Source: Kribbella monticola (GTDB taxonomy: Bacteria; Actinomycetota; Actinomycetes; Propionibacteriales; Kribbellaceae). Taken from it: a stretch of 64,000 nucleotides of DNA. The DNA lies in assembly GCF_003261635.1 (NCBI RefSeq), contig NZ_QFXK01000030.1:434001-498000 (forward strand), read 5' to 3'. The notes under the pieces were generated by a model. That model was given only the letters and a program-made list of their open reading frames with translations. It had not been told where the DNA came from and searched no databases. Of this stretch, positions 53,248 through 62,638 are shown one piece after another. The translations under genes and the position numbers were made by a program. How positions within the stretch are numbered: position 1 is the stretch's first letter; each line of letters begins with the position of its first letter.

Positions 53248-54288
53248 ATGAGATCAGTGGCCGAAGCGCAGCAGGAGTTCGATTCGACGGTGACCTACCT
53301 GAACACCCCGACGTTCGGGTTGCCTCCGCGACGCAGCTGGGATGCCTTGCAGAAGGGGCTTGCCGAGTGGCGAGGCGGCACAGCGAACCCGGTGAGCTAT
53401 GACGATCCGCTGCAGCGCGCACGTACGGCGTACGGGCAGTTGGTGGGGGTGGATCCGCAGCTGGTCGCGGTGGGCAGTCAGGTGTCGGGCTTCGTGGGCT
53501 TGGTCGCGCAGTGGCTGCCGGTTGGTGGGGAGGTTCTGGTGGCGGAGGGTGAGTTCACGAGTCTCACGTTCCCGTTCTTCGCGCTCGGGCATCGAGTTCG
53601 CGAGGTGCCGCTGGAACGGCTCGCGGACGAGGTACGGCCCGAGACGAGCCTGGTCGCCGTGTCCGCCGTGCAGTCGTCGGACGGCCGGGTCGCCGATCTC
53701 GAGGCGCTGCGGGAGACCGGCGTACGAATCCTGCTCGACACCACTCAGGCGATCGGATGGCTGCCGATCGACGCTTCGCAGTACGCGTTCACGGCAGCGG
53801 GCGGTTACAAGTGGTTGCTCGCCCCGCGCGGTACGGCGTACTTCACGGTGCAGCCGGAACTGCTCGACGAGCTGACGCCACTCAACGCCAACTGGTACGC
53901 CGGCGAGGAGCCATGGAGCAGCATCTACGGCTCACCTTTGCGGCTTGCCGCGAGTGCTCGCCGCCTCGATCTGTCGCCGGCCTGGCACTGCTGGCTCGCG
54001 GCCGCGCCCGCGCTGGAACTCCTTCGAGACGTAGGGAATCGAGCTCTGTACGAGCACAGCATCGGTCTGGCCGAGCGGTTCCGTGCCGAGACCGGGTTGA
54101 AGGCTCCCGCGTTCGCCTCGGCCATCGTGTCGGCCAGTGCTGACGACGAGGTGCCGGCGTTGCTGGAGAAGGCCGGAATCGTCGCGTCCTTCCGGGCCGG
54201 CCGTCTCCGGTTGGGCTTCCACCTGTCGACCACGGACCAAGACGTCGACCATGCGGCGGCGGTGCTACGGAATCACGTTTCGGACTGA
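53248..54288 (+). CDS. Class V PLP aminotransferase/cysteine desulfurase-like enzyme
   Basis: 346 residues from the ATG at 53248 with GGAG close upstream. Seen: TYLNTPTFGLPPRRSWDALQ, WRGGTANPVSYDD, the Asp segment ILLDTTQAIGWLPID, and the PLP lysine in AAGGYKWLLAPRGTAYF. The pattern is of small class V enzymes (kynureninase/desulfurase/isopenicillin N epimerase-like). No Cys loop as in true desulfurases, so a transaminase or epimerase role is likelier. Probably LysR-controlled. Confidence 0.85.
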   Translation: MRSVAEAQQEFDSTVTYLNTPTFGLPPRRSWDALQKGLAEWRGGTANPVSYDDPLQRARTAYGQLVGVDPQLVAVGSQVSGFVGLVAQWLPVGGEVLVAEGEFTSLTFPFFALGHRVREVPLERLADEVRPETSLVAVSAVQSSDGRVADLEALRETGVRILLDTTQAIGWLPIDASQYAFTAAGGYKWLLAPRGTAYFTVQPELLDELTPLNANWYAGEEPWSSIYGSPLRLAASARRLDLSPAWHCWLAAAPALELLRDVGNRALYEHSIGLAERFRAETGLKAPAFASAIVSASADDEVPALLEKAGIVASFRAGRLRLGFHLSTTDQDVDHAAAVLRNHVSD

Positions 54289-54342
54289 GGCTGCGGACTT
54301 CTGCAACGTCCGGAGACTCGACGGCGTCCGTAGGTTGTGAGG

Positions 54343-55119
54343 ATGCGGATGAGTGCTGCTGTCGTCGTTGCCGGACTGGTCGTCGTCCTGAGTGGATGCG
54401 GCGACGAGTCGGGCGCCGGGTCGTCCCTGCAGGGGAAGTCCTACTTGTCGACGGCCGTGACGGAGAACGGGAAGCCGAAGCAGCTCGCGCCGAAGACCCG
54501 GATCCAGTTGCAGTTCCTGCCGGACGGACGGTTGAGCGCGAACGCCGGCTGCAATTCGATGGGTGCCGAGAAGGTATCCATGAGCGGCGGGAAGCTCGGG
54601 GTGAAGGATCTCGCCATCACCGACATGGGCTGCGACACCCCGCGGGCCGCCCAGGACAACTGGTTGGCGAAGCTGCTGACGTCCAGCCCGACCTGGAAAC
54701 TGACCGGCGACAAGCTCGAGATTTCTTCGGGTAGCACGGAGATCTCCTTGGTCGACAAGGAGAAGGCGGAGCCCGACCTGACCCTCGACGGCACCCGGTG
54801 GACGCTGGATGCAGTGGTCAGCGGCGAGACGGCCTCCCACTCGACCGGTGTCGCCCAGGCTCACCTGACGATCAACGGCGAGCGGGTCACCGGATCGACG
54901 GGCTGCAACGACTTCCAGGGCCCGGTCTCGATCACCGGTTCCAAGATCACGTTCGGCGAGCTTGCTGTCACCAACACCGTCCCCTGTCCGACCGACGCCA
55001 ACGCCGTACAGGTAGCTGTCTACTCAACGCTCAGGGGCGACGTCACCTACACCATCGACGCCAACCACCTCCAGCTTCGCCGCTCTGATGGAAGCGGGCT
55101 CGACCTCGTCGGCCGGTAG
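54343..55119 (+). CDS. Lipoprotein with two META domains
   Basis: 258 residues; a GTG at 54337 and an ATG at 54349 are alternative starts. Signal peptide with lipobox VVLSGC (Cys ~21), so a membrane-anchored lipoprotein. Two META/HslJ-like domains, each with a Cys pair: residues ~30-140 (GRLSANAGCNSMGAEKVSMS, ITDMGCDTPR) and ~150-258 (TRWTLDAVVSG, GERVTGSTGCNDFQGPVSIT, VTNTVPCPTDA). META proteins are envelope factors linked to stress or antibiotic tolerance; exact role unknown. Confidence 0.88.
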   Translation: MRMSAAVVVAGLVVVLSGCGDESGAGSSLQGKSYLSTAVTENGKPKQLAPKTRIQLQFLPDGRLSANAGCNSMGAEKVSMSGGKLGVKDLAITDMGCDTPRAAQDNWLAKLLTSSPTWKLTGDKLEISSGSTEISLVDKEKAEPDLTLDGTRWTLDAVVSGETASHSTGVAQAHLTINGERVTGSTGCNDFQGPVSITGSKITFGELAVTNTVPCPTDANAVQVAVYSTLRGDVTYTIDANHLQLRRSDGSGLDLVGR

Positions 55120-55123
55120 TTGT

Positions 55124-55227
55124 GTGTACCGACCGACAGGAGGTGTCCACCAGAAGCGGCCCAAGGCCGGCGTCGTTGAGCGTGACACCTGACGAGTGCG
55201 CGCCGTACCTCCTGTCGGTCGGTACAC
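55124..55227. terminator. Perfect 21-bp inverted repeat filling a convergent gap
   Basis: Arms at 55124-55144 and 55207-55227 (outer GTGTACCGACC and complement) are perfect over 21 bases, with a 62-base interior. The inner AGGTGTC (55141-55147) can instead pair with GACACCT (55184-55190). It begins five bases after the META stop and ends one base before the nnr stop. A bidirectional terminator is the simplest reading; a small non-autonomous insertion is the alternative. Confidence 0.6.
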
Positions 55228-55228
55228 C

Positions 55229-56659
55229 TCAGGCGGGACCGTCCAGCAGCAGCCGGGTTGCCTCGGGGAGTTTTGCTGCTACCTGCATGGCGGTGAGGGG
55301 GCCGGAGGCGGAGGCCAGGTGGGCGGCTGCGCCGTGGAGGTAGGCGCCGAGGCTTGCGGCATCGAGCGGGGTCAGGCCGGCCGCGAGGAAGGATCCGCAG
55401 AGGCCGGCCAGTACGTCGCCCGCGCCGGCGGTGGCGAGCCAGGGGGTGGCGTTACTGCTGACGCGCATCTGCCCGTCGGGGGCGGCGATGACGGTTGTCG
55501 CGCCCTTCAGCAGGACCGTCACGTCGAATCGCTCCGCCGCCAGCCTTGCGTGCTTCAGCCGCTCGGCCTCGACGGTGGAGCGCTCGACGCCGAGCAGTCG
55601 GGCCAGCTCACCGGCGTGCGGAGTAGCCAGTACGCCGATGTGGTCGCCCGAATCGTCGAGCGCCTTCAATCCGTCGGCATCCAGCAGGACCGGCTCCTCC
55701 GCGTTCAGCAGGTCGCGGACCTTGTCGACCTCGAGTTCGTCGCCCAGCCCCGAGCCGATCGCCCACGCCTGGACGCGGCCTTCACCCGCGACGATTTCGG
55801 GGTGGGCGGCGCGGACCGCGGTCGCGACCTCGTCGGGTCCGATGTACCTGAGCATGCCGATCGGGCCGGCCAGAGCACCCGAGGTGGCGATGACGGCCGC
55901 GCCCGGGTACTGCGTGGAGCCGGCCATCAACCCGAGCACGCCACGGGAGTACTTGTCGGACTCGCCGTGCGGGACCGGGTAGCGCTCGCGGATGTCCGCG
56001 TCCTGGATCGCCGAAACGGCAGGCTCTGGCAGGTCCAGGCCGATGTCCACCAGGTGGACCGGACCGCACGCGGCGGCGGCCGGATCGACGAAGTGACAGA
56101 TCTTGTGCGTGCCGAAGGTCACCGTGAAGGCGGCTTTCACATGCTCGGCCGGGGTCTCGCCGGTGTCGACATCCACCCCGGAAGGCATGTCCACGGCAAC
56201 GATCGGTACGTCGTGGTCAACAGCAACCTGTACGACGTTCTGCGCCTCCGGCTTCAACCCCGGTCGCCCACCAATCCCCACGATCCCGTCAACGACGATG
56301 TCCGCCGAGGCAATCGCCGCCGCCCACCCACCTTCGGCCGTCGAGTCGAGCGAGTGGATTCGGCCGCCGGTGGCGGTCAGCGCGGCGACGCCGGCCTCGT
56401 GCGCATGGTCGGACAGGAGGATCGCCGTCACCTGGGCGCCTCGACGGGCCAGGTGCGCACCGGCGTACAAGGCGTCGCCGCCGTTGTCGCCGGAGCCGAC
56501 GAGGAGCACCACGCGGGCGCCGTACGTGTGACCGAGGTAGTTGCTGATGGCAACAGCCAGGCCGCTGGCGGCGCGTTGCATCAGCGTGCCCTCAGGAAGG
56601 CGCGTCATCAGGTCGGCCTCGGCGGAGCGGACTTGTTCGACGGTGTGGGCGTGCCGCAT
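55229..56659 (-). CDS. nnr: Bifunctional NAD(P)H-hydrate epimerase/dehydratase
   Basis: 476 residues. The N-terminal YjeF_N epimerase (AHTVEQVRSAEADLMTRLPE, LVGSGDNGGDALYAGAHLAR, AVDMPSGVDVDTGE) and C-terminal ADP-dependent dehydratase (GVLGLMAGSTQYPGAAVIAT, ATPHAGELARLLGV, WLATAGAGDVLAGLCGSFLA) together repair hydrated NAD(P)H. GGAGGG precedes the ATG at 56659, two bases from the acpS stop. Confidence 0.95.
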   Translation of the reverse strand: MRHAHTVEQVRSAEADLMTRLPEGTLMQRAASGLAVAISNYLGHTYGARVVLLVGSGDNGGDALYAGAHLARRGAQVTAILLSDHAHEAGVAALTATGGRIHSLDSTAEGGWAAAIASADIVVDGIVGIGGRPGLKPEAQNVVQVAVDHDVPIVAVDMPSGVDVDTGETPAEHVKAAFTVTFGTHKICHFVDPAAAACGPVHLVDIGLDLPEPAVSAIQDADIRERYPVPHGESDKYSRGVLGLMAGSTQYPGAAVIATSGALAGPIGMLRYIGPDEVATAVRAAHPEIVAGEGRVQAWAIGSGLGDELEVDKVRDLLNAEEPVLLDADGLKALDDSGDHIGVLATPHAGELARLLGVERSTVEAERLKHARLAAERFDVTVLLKGATTVIAAPDGQMRVSSNATPWLATAGAGDVLAGLCGSFLAAGLTPLDAASLGAYLHGAAAHLASASGPLTAMQVAAKLPEATRLLLDGPA

Positions 56660-56660
56660 C

Positions 56661-57011
56661 TCAACCCTCCAGGATGACGACCGCCGACGCGATGCCGGCG
56701 TCATGGCTCAGCGACAGGTGCATGCTCTGAACCCCCAGCTGCGCAGCGCGCTCGGCAACAGTGCCGGTGATCTCCAGCCACGGCCGACCGGTGTCATCGG
56801 TGCGGACCTCGGCGTCGTGCCAGTGCATTCCGGCCGGCGCACCCAGCGCCTTCGCCAGCGCTTCCTTCGCCGCGAACCGGGCAGCGAGCGACGCGGGCGG
56901 CCTGCTCGCCTCCGCCGGGGTGAACACCTTGGTCCGCAGTCCGGGCGTGCGCTCCAGCGTTTTCATGAAGCGCTCGACGTCGACCACATCGATGCCCACG
57001 CCGACGATCAT
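56661..57011 (-). CDS. acpS: Holo-ACP synthase AcpS
   Basis: 116 residues. 4'-phosphopantetheinyl transferase for acyl carrier protein. Seen: VGVGIDVVDVERF with metal Asp, FAAKEALAKALG with metal Glu, HLSLSHDAGIASAVVI. The ATG at 57011 has no clear ribosome binding site, so a leaderless or short-leader mRNA is possible. Divergent from coaA, the enzyme that starts the CoA pathway supplying its substrate. Confidence 0.95.
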   Translation of the reverse strand: MIVGVGIDVVDVERFMKTLERTPGLRTKVFTPAEASRPPASLAARFAAKEALAKALGAPAGMHWHDAEVRTDDTGRPWLEITGTVAERAAQLGVQSMHLSLSHDAGIASAVVILEG

Positions 57012-57020
57012 GAGGGACCA

Positions 57021-57040
57021 GGTGTGACAACTGACACACC
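57021..57040. promoter_or_regulatory. GGTGTG-N8-CACACC inverted repeat
   Basis: Six-base perfect arms in the 93-base divergent gap between acpS and coaA. Operator-like by position only. Confidence 0.35.
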
Positions 57041-57104
57041 CGCAGTCTCGTAGCCGCACATGCCGGTCAGCGTAGCCCGGCCGGGTATGGGAAGAATGGG
57101 CCCC

Positions 57105-58058
57105 ATGCTGCAGCCGCCGCGGGAGGTGACCCCGTACACCGAGCTGGATCGCGCCGCCTGGGCGCAACTGGCCGAGACCACCGAGTCACCGCTGACGGCC
57201 GAGGAGATCGAGCGGCTGCGCGGTCTCGGTGACGAGATCGACATCGACGAGGTCCGCGAGGTCTACCTACCGCTGTCGCGGATCCTGTCGCTGTACGTCC
57301 GGCACGCCCGCGCGCTGCACTCCGACACCGAGGCGTTCCTCGGCAAGCCTGCCGCGATGCGGACACCGTTCGTGATCGGCATCGGCGGCTCGGTTGCCGT
57401 CGGCAAATCCACCACGGCCCGGTTGCTGCGCGAGTTGCTGGCGCGCTGGCCCGAGCACCCGCGGGTGGCGCTCGTCACCACCGACGGATTCCTCTGGCCG
57501 AACGCGGAGCTCGAGCGTCGCAAGCTGATGCTGCGCAAGGGATTCCCGGAGTCGTACGACCGCAAGGCGCTGCTGCGCTTCGTGGTCGAGGTGAAGTCCG
57601 GGATGGACAGCGTCGAGGCGCCGGTCTACTCCCACCTGCACTACGACCGGATGCCCGGCGTACGGACCACGGTCGAGCAGCCGGACATCCTGCTCCTCGA
57701 AGGTCTCAACGTGCTGCAGCCGGCGCCCCGGCACGCGGACGGCAAGAGCGGGCTCGCGGTGAGTGATTTCTTCGACTTCTCGGTGTACGTCGACGCGGCG
57801 GCCGACGACATCCGGTCCTGGTACGTGCACCGCTTCCTCAAGCTCTGGGAGACGGCGTTCCGCAACCCGGAGTCGTACTTCGTCCGCTACGGCGAACTGA
57901 GTCGCGACGAGGCGATCGCGAAGGCGGAGTCGCTCTGGGACGGCATCAACGGCCCGAACCTGCGCGAGAACATCCTCCCCACCCGCTCCCGCGCCACCCT
58001 CGTCCTCCGCAAAGGCGCCGACCACGCCGTCCGCTGGGTCCGCCTCCGCAAACTCTGA
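57105..58058 (+). CDS. coaA: Pantothenate kinase CoaA (type I)
   Basis: 317 residues from the ATG at 57105; in-frame ATGs at 57096 and 57087 are alternatives. Phosphorylates pantothenate, first step of CoA synthesis. P-loop GIGGSVAVGKSTTARLLREL (~residues 90-109), VTTDGFLWPNAELERR, KGFPESYDRKALLRF, LEGLNVLQ and the C-terminal RATLVLRKGADHAVRWVRLR. Length is as in E. coli. Confidence 0.95.
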   Translation: MLQPPREVTPYTELDRAAWAQLAETTESPLTAEEIERLRGLGDEIDIDEVREVYLPLSRILSLYVRHARALHSDTEAFLGKPAAMRTPFVIGIGGSVAVGKSTTARLLRELLARWPEHPRVALVTTDGFLWPNAELERRKLMLRKGFPESYDRKALLRFVVEVKSGMDSVEAPVYSHLHYDRMPGVRTTVEQPDILLLEGLNVLQPAPRHADGKSGLAVSDFFDFSVYVDAAADDIRSWYVHRFLKLWETAFRNPESYFVRYGELSRDEAIAKAESLWDGINGPNLRENILPTRSRATLVLRKGADHAVRWVRLRKL

Positions 58059-58103
58059 CCCCCGTACGCCGTTCCCCACGCACCTCCTCCGTTTTCAACT
58101 TCT

Positions 58104-59294
58104 TCAATTGGCTGCTGTGCGGGCTGCTCGGAGTGCGGGGACGATCGCCACGGCTACTACTGCTGCGGTCAAGCCGAAGGCAAGTGAGTAGCCGGTCCCG
58201 GCTACTACGGCGCCGAAGAGGATGGCGCCAAGGCCCCAGCCGCCGTCGTACGCGAGGTTCCACAGGGCGCTGACCTGGCCGAAGTGGGATCGGGGGACGC
58301 GGTCGTACATCATCGCCAGGGTCAGGTTCTGGGCGGCGCCGAAGCCCAGGCCGAAAGCAGCGGCGCCGACCACCACGGCGACGCCGCTGCCGATGAACAC
58401 CAGCGCGCCCGCACCGAGCGCGGCCAGTAGCAAAGCGACGACCAATGGCCTGGCCGGCCCGACCCGATCGCCGTACCGGCCTGCGACCCAGCGTGCCGCC
58501 GGAGCCGCGATCGCCTGGACGAGCAGCGCGACAGCCACCAGGGCGTGCCGATCGGCGGAAACCGCGAGCGGTACGAACGTCACGCTGATCCCCGCCGCCA
58601 CAGTCACCGCGGCAAACACGAGCGTCGGCATCAGCAGCCCGCTCCCCCGCAATCCGCCGAGCACCTTCACATGCTGCGGCTCGGCTTCCGTACTACGAGT
58701 TGGCAGGCCGGCCAAGAACGCCAGGCCACCCAACGACGCAACCGCCGCGACGACGAAGAGCGCTCCGAATCCGATCACGTTGGTCAGATACACGCCGAGC
58801 GGCAGGCCGATGATCGCCGGTACGCCGACCACCACGCCGTACAGGCCGAGACCCTCGCCTCGGCGGTGTGCCGGGGTGAGGTCGGCGACCAGGGCGACCG
58901 CGCCGACGACCATGATCGCCAGGCCACCGCCACGCACTACGCAGACGGCGAGCACGACCGGCAGCGAGGCGGTCAGGAGCAGCACCAGCGAGGGCGCTCC
59001 GAGGAGTACGAGGCCGACTCCGATGGTGCCGCGGTAACCGAAGCGGCCCAGCATCCGCGGTACGAGCAGTTCCACTGCGACAGCTGAGAGCATCATCGCG
59101 CCGGTCGACAGGCCGGCGCCGACACCGCCGGCGCCGTTCGTCGCGAGGTAGAGCGGCACGACCGAGGTGAGCAGGTACATGCTCAGCCCGGAGCCGAGCA
59201 CCATCAGCAGCAGGAGCGCGAACTGCCGGGTGATCAGACGCTCCCGCTGCGCAACGACGGGGAGCAGGGGCGCCTCGCATGCGATCTCAGTCAT
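58104..59294 (-). CDS. MFS transporter
   Basis: 396 residues with about twelve hydrophobic segments, the first after LITRQFALLLLMVLGSG. MFS features include RMLGRFGYRGTIGVGLVLLG (motif A-like loop), ADLTPAHRRGEGLGLYG, and after the central loop RWVAGRYGDRVGPARPLVVA. Drug/proton antiporter-like. 67 bases downstream of the HpgT-like gene on the same strand, so possibly the exporter of the metabolite cluster. Confidence 0.88.
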   Translation of the reverse strand: MTEIACEAPLLPVVAQRERLITRQFALLLLMVLGSGLSMYLLTSVVPLYLATNGAGGVGAGLSTGAMMLSAVAVELLVPRMLGRFGYRGTIGVGLVLLGAPSLVLLLTASLPVVLAVCVVRGGGLAIMVVGAVALVADLTPAHRRGEGLGLYGVVVGVPAIIGLPLGVYLTNVIGFGALFVVAAVASLGGLAFLAGLPTRSTEAEPQHVKVLGGLRGSGLLMPTLVFAAVTVAAGISVTFVPLAVSADRHALVAVALLVQAIAAPAARWVAGRYGDRVGPARPLVVALLLAALGAGALVFIGSGVAVVVGAAAFGLGFGAAQNLTLAMMYDRVPRSHFGQVSALWNLAYDGGWGLGAILFGAVVAGTGYSLAFGLTAAVVAVAIVPALRAARTAAN

Positions 59295-59361
59295 ACCTTC
59301 ACGGTAGAAGCGAACCGGTCTGCCCTACAGATCCAGTTCTCGACCCGGCGAGAGGACCAAT

Positions 59362-60645
59362 TCAGAGCTGATCGGTGATGAGTGCGGCCAGGCGGTTCAG
59401 AGCGGCGTCGATCTGGTCGGGGGTTACCGAACTGCAGGAGAGCCTCAGCGCGTTGATCGGCCCGTCGCCGTCGTAGAAGTGGCTCATCGGCGTCCACAGC
59501 ACGCCGTACTCGTGGGCCGACTTCTCCAGCAAGGCGTCGTCCACCGCGAACGGGACCGTGACGACGACGAAGAAGCCGCCGGACGGAACAGTCCAGGTCA
59601 CCTCCCCGCCGGGGAAGCGAGCGGCGAGACCATCGGTCACCGCGCGCAGGTTGTCCGCGTAGATCGCCCGCTCGCGCTGGTTCGCCGCGATCAGGCTGCA
59701 GTCGTTCGCCAGCAACTTGCCGCCGATCACCGCCTGGGCGACGGCCGAGGTGTTGACCGTCACCATGCTCTTGATCTTCGACAACTCGTCGGCGAGCAGG
59801 CCGACCGAGCCGTCCGGCGCGGCCACCGTCTGGTCCGCGACCACATAGCCGACGCGAGCACCGGGCAGGGCCGTCTTGGCGAAGGAGCCCAGGTAGATCA
59901 CCCGCCGTCCGGTGTCGAGCGACTTCAGCGTCGGCACCCGATCCACACCGGCGGCCGGGAAGAGCCCGTACGGGTTGTCCTCGAGCAGCAGAAGCTCCTG
60001 CTCTGCCGCGACCGCAAGTAACCGCCGCCGGGTCTCCAGGTCGAGGCTCAGCCCGGACGGGTTGGCGAAGTCGGGCATCACGTAGCAGGCTCGCGGCCGG
60101 AGCCCTTCGGCCCGGGCCGCCTTGACGACGGCGACCAGATCCTCCAGGTCCACCCCATCGTTGCCTCCAGCAACCGGAAGCACCGGCAGGTCGACCAGCC
60201 GAGCCGCGCCGGTGATGCCCACATAGGCAGGCGAAACGACCAGCAGGACATCTTTCGGGTCGGCCCGAAGTGCCCGCAGTACCAGGACCATCGCCTCCTG
60301 GCAGCCGACCGTGATCACCAGCGCTTCGGGGTCGACCTCGATCCCCTCGTCCAGCGCGAGGTTGCGGGCGACCAGGTGATGCACGATGCCCTTGGTCCGG
60401 CCGTACTGGAACAAGGTGCGCCGGACCGCCGCCTCGTCGTACCCGAGGTCGTCGCACAGATGCCGGCTGAAGATGTCCAAGTACGAATGCAGGTCCTCGA
60501 TCGCGTAGAACTCCTCCGAGGGGCGGCCGGCCGCCAGCGAGATCGCGTCAGGGTAGTGGTGCGAGATCTCGTTGAGGAAGTTCATCGAGTTCAGCGCGCG
60601 ATCGGTGAGCGAGGCGTGCAGGTCCACCACTTGCAGATCAGCCAT
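59362..60645 (-). CDS. hpgT: HpgT-like class I/II aminotransferase
   Basis: 427 residues, PLP fold type I. Seen: AISLAAGRPSEEFYAIEDLH, ITVGCQEAMVLVLRAL, MPDFANPSGLSLDLETRRRL, LLLEDNPYGLF, and PLP lysine in YLGSFAKTALPGARVGYVVA. The overall style resembles hydroxyphenylglycine/dihydroxyphenylglycine aminotransferase (HpgT) of glycopeptide clusters; aminoadipate or valine transaminases of the same subfamily are alternatives. The hydroxymandelate-oxidase-like gene, whose product HpgT would use, overlaps its start by one to three bases. Confidence 0.72.
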   Translation of the reverse strand: MADLQVVDLHASLTDRALNSMNFLNEISHHYPDAISLAAGRPSEEFYAIEDLHSYLDIFSRHLCDDLGYDEAAVRRTLFQYGRTKGIVHHLVARNLALDEGIEVDPEALVITVGCQEAMVLVLRALRADPKDVLLVVSPAYVGITGAARLVDLPVLPVAGGNDGVDLEDLVAVVKAARAEGLRPRACYVMPDFANPSGLSLDLETRRRLLAVAAEQELLLLEDNPYGLFPAAGVDRVPTLKSLDTGRRVIYLGSFAKTALPGARVGYVVADQTVAAPDGSVGLLADELSKIKSMVTVNTSAVAQAVIGGKLLANDCSLIAANQRERAIYADNLRAVTDGLAARFPGGEVTWTVPSGGFFVVVTVPFAVDDALLEKSAHEYGVLWTPMSHFYDGDGPINALRLSCSSVTPDQIDAALNRLAALITDQL

Positions 60646-61697
60646 CAGGCCCTCCCGGTCGTCAACTCGGCGACATCGGCCACCGTCGCACAGCCCGCGA
60701 GCATCATCGCCTGCGTCAGTTCGGTGCCGAGTAACCCCAGCGCTTCGGTAGCAGCGTCGACAGCCATTGCCCAGAGCAACGGTCGCCCGACCAGTACGCC
60801 GGATGCCCCGAGCGCGAGCGCACGCAGTACGTCGGTGCCGCTACGCACGCCACTGTCCAGCAGCACCTCGCAATTGGCCACTTCGACCACAGCGGCCAGC
60901 GCATCGATCGAGGCCGGGGCGCCATCCAGTTGACGGCCGCCATGATTCGACACGACGACAGCCTCAGCACCTGCCTCCGCAGCACACTTGGCATCCCGCG
61001 GGTCGAGAATCCCCTTCACCACCAGGGGAAGCCGGCTACGGCGCCGGATCCACTCCAGATCGTTCCACGACAGCGAAGGCTCGAACGCCGACGCCGTATG
61101 GGTCGCAACGGCCGACGCCCCGGCAACCCCGACATGCGCCTCGGTGCGACTGCCGACCAGATTGGCGGCGACGACCTCGGCGGGAAGCTGGAAAGAGTTC
61201 CGTACGTCGCGCAGCCGTCGTCCCATCACCGGTACGTCGACCGTCACCATCAGCGCGGCACACCCCGCCTGCTCGGCCCGATCGATCAGCGACTCGACCA
61301 TCGCGCGATCCCGCAACCAGTACAGCTGGAACCACGTGGTGGCTTCGGCCGCGATCTTCTCCAGGGGCCGACTGCTCAAAGTGCTGATGACGTAGGGGAT
61401 TCCGGCCTCCGCGGCGGCGCGAGCGAGTGCGAGTTCGCCATCCGGATGCACCAACTGCTGATAGGCCATCGGAGCAACCGCCACCGGCATCGCGGCCGGT
61501 GCCCCAAGCAGCCGCGTCGACGGGTCAGGCGACGAGACGCCGGTCAGCACCCGCGGAGTCACCGTGACCGCGTCCAGCGCCGACCGGTTGCGTCGCAGCG
61601 TCGTCTCCGAACCGCTGCCCCCGGCAACGAAATCTCGTACTCCGGCGGACAGCAGGAGCGAAGCCATCGCCTCGTAGTCGTCCAGTGAGCTAGCCAT
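60645..61697 (-). CDS. hmo: 4-Hydroxymandelate oxidase-like FMN enzyme (Hmo)
   Basis: 350 residues of the alpha-hydroxyacid oxidase family. Seen: FMN-site MPVAVAPMAYQQLVHPDGEL, TTWFQLYWLRDRAMVESLID, VTVDVPVMGRRLRDVRNSF, Lys in LPLVVKGILDPRDA, catalytic His/Arg in VVSNHGGRQLDGAPASIDAL, and LDSGVRSGTDVLRALALGAS. Lactate or glycolate oxidases share these, but pairing with HpgT favours 4-hydroxymandelate to 4-hydroxyphenylglyoxylate. The ATG at 61697 overlaps the esterase stop by eight bases. Confidence 0.78.
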   Translation of the reverse strand: MASSLDDYEAMASLLLSAGVRDFVAGGSGSETTLRRNRSALDAVTVTPRVLTGVSSPDPSTRLLGAPAAMPVAVAPMAYQQLVHPDGELALARAAAEAGIPYVISTLSSRPLEKIAAEATTWFQLYWLRDRAMVESLIDRAEQAGCAALMVTVDVPVMGRRLRDVRNSFQLPAEVVAANLVGSRTEAHVGVAGASAVATHTASAFEPSLSWNDLEWIRRRSRLPLVVKGILDPRDAKCAAEAGAEAVVVSNHGGRQLDGAPASIDALAAVVEVANCEVLLDSGVRSGTDVLRALALGASGVLVGRPLLWAMAVDAATEALGLLGTELTQAMMLAGCATVADVAELTTGRA

Positions 61698-62619
61698 CGG
61701 CGAAGGTCCGCTGCAGGAACTCGGCGGCCTCCGCGATCGCCTTCCGGCCGCCGTCCAGTACGCCCGACATCGCGAAGAAGCCGTGCACCATCCCGTCGTA
61801 CCGGCTGAGCTGCGTCGGCACGCCCGCGGCATACAGCTTCTCGGCGTAGAACTCGCCTTCGTCGCGGAGCGGGTCGTACTCCGCGGTGATCACCAGAGCG
61901 GGTGGGAGATCCGCATGCGACTCGGCCAGCAGCGGAGAGGCGAGCGGGTTCCGGCCGTCTGCAGGGTCGGTGAGGTAGTGGCCCCAGTACCAGTCGACCG
62001 AGGTCCGGTTGAAGAGGAACGGGTCGTCACCGGCCCGCATCGAGGCGGTGTCCGAGCCGTAGAGAGTGTTGGGGTAGACAAGTAGCTGAGCAGCCAGCGC
62101 TGGACCGGAGTCCCTTGCCAGCAAGGTGGTTGCGGCCGCAAGGTTGCCGCCGGCACTGTCTCCGCCGACAGCAATGCGAGCAGGGTCGACTTGGAGTTCA
62201 GCAGCGTGGGCGGCGATCCACTGGACCGCCTGGTGACAATCGTTGACGGCTGTCGGAAACGGATTCTCCGGTGCCAGCCGGTAGCCGACGGTGATCACCT
62301 GGCACGGAACGGCGTTGGCCAGTTGCCGGCAGATGCCGTCGGCTGTGTCGATGCTGCCCAGCGTCCAGCCGCCGCCGAAGAAGTACACCAGCGTCGGCAG
62401 CGGATCGGTCCCTTCAGGCCGGTAGATCCGCAACGGCAGGCCGGACTCCTCCATCACCAGGTCCTCGACGTGGTGGACCTGCTCCAGCGAACCACCGGCC
62501 GCCTGGATCGAGGCCAGGTCTGCCGCTCGCGCCTCGGCCAGCGTCTGGGTATAGAGCTGGGGAACTTGGTCGGCCTCGCGCTGCGAGCGCATCGCCTCGA
62601 CCTGCGGATCCAACGGCAT
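61690..62619 (-). CDS. HSL-family alpha/beta hydrolase (esterase)
   Basis: 309 residues; the ATG at 62619 has GGAGAAT upstream. Oxyanion motif YFFGGGWTLGSIDTAD (HGGG-like with F for H), nucleophile AVGGDSAGGNLAAATTLLAR, acid in ITAEYDPLRDEGE and His in DGMVHGFFAMSG. Family IV esterase. In the cluster it could release or edit an acyl intermediate; substrate unknown. Confidence 0.88.
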   Translation of the reverse strand: MPLDPQVEAMRSQREADQVPQLYTQTLAEARAADLASIQAAGGSLEQVHHVEDLVMEESGLPLRIYRPEGTDPLPTLVYFFGGGWTLGSIDTADGICRQLANAVPCQVITVGYRLAPENPFPTAVNDCHQAVQWIAAHAAELQVDPARIAVGGDSAGGNLAAATTLLARDSGPALAAQLLVYPNTLYGSDTASMRAGDDPFLFNRTSVDWYWGHYLTDPADGRNPLASPLLAESHADLPPALVITAEYDPLRDEGEFYAEKLYAAGVPTQLSRYDGMVHGFFAMSGVLDGGRKAIAEAAEFLQRTFADG

Positions 62620-62638
62620 CAGAATTCTCCAGGAAGTT

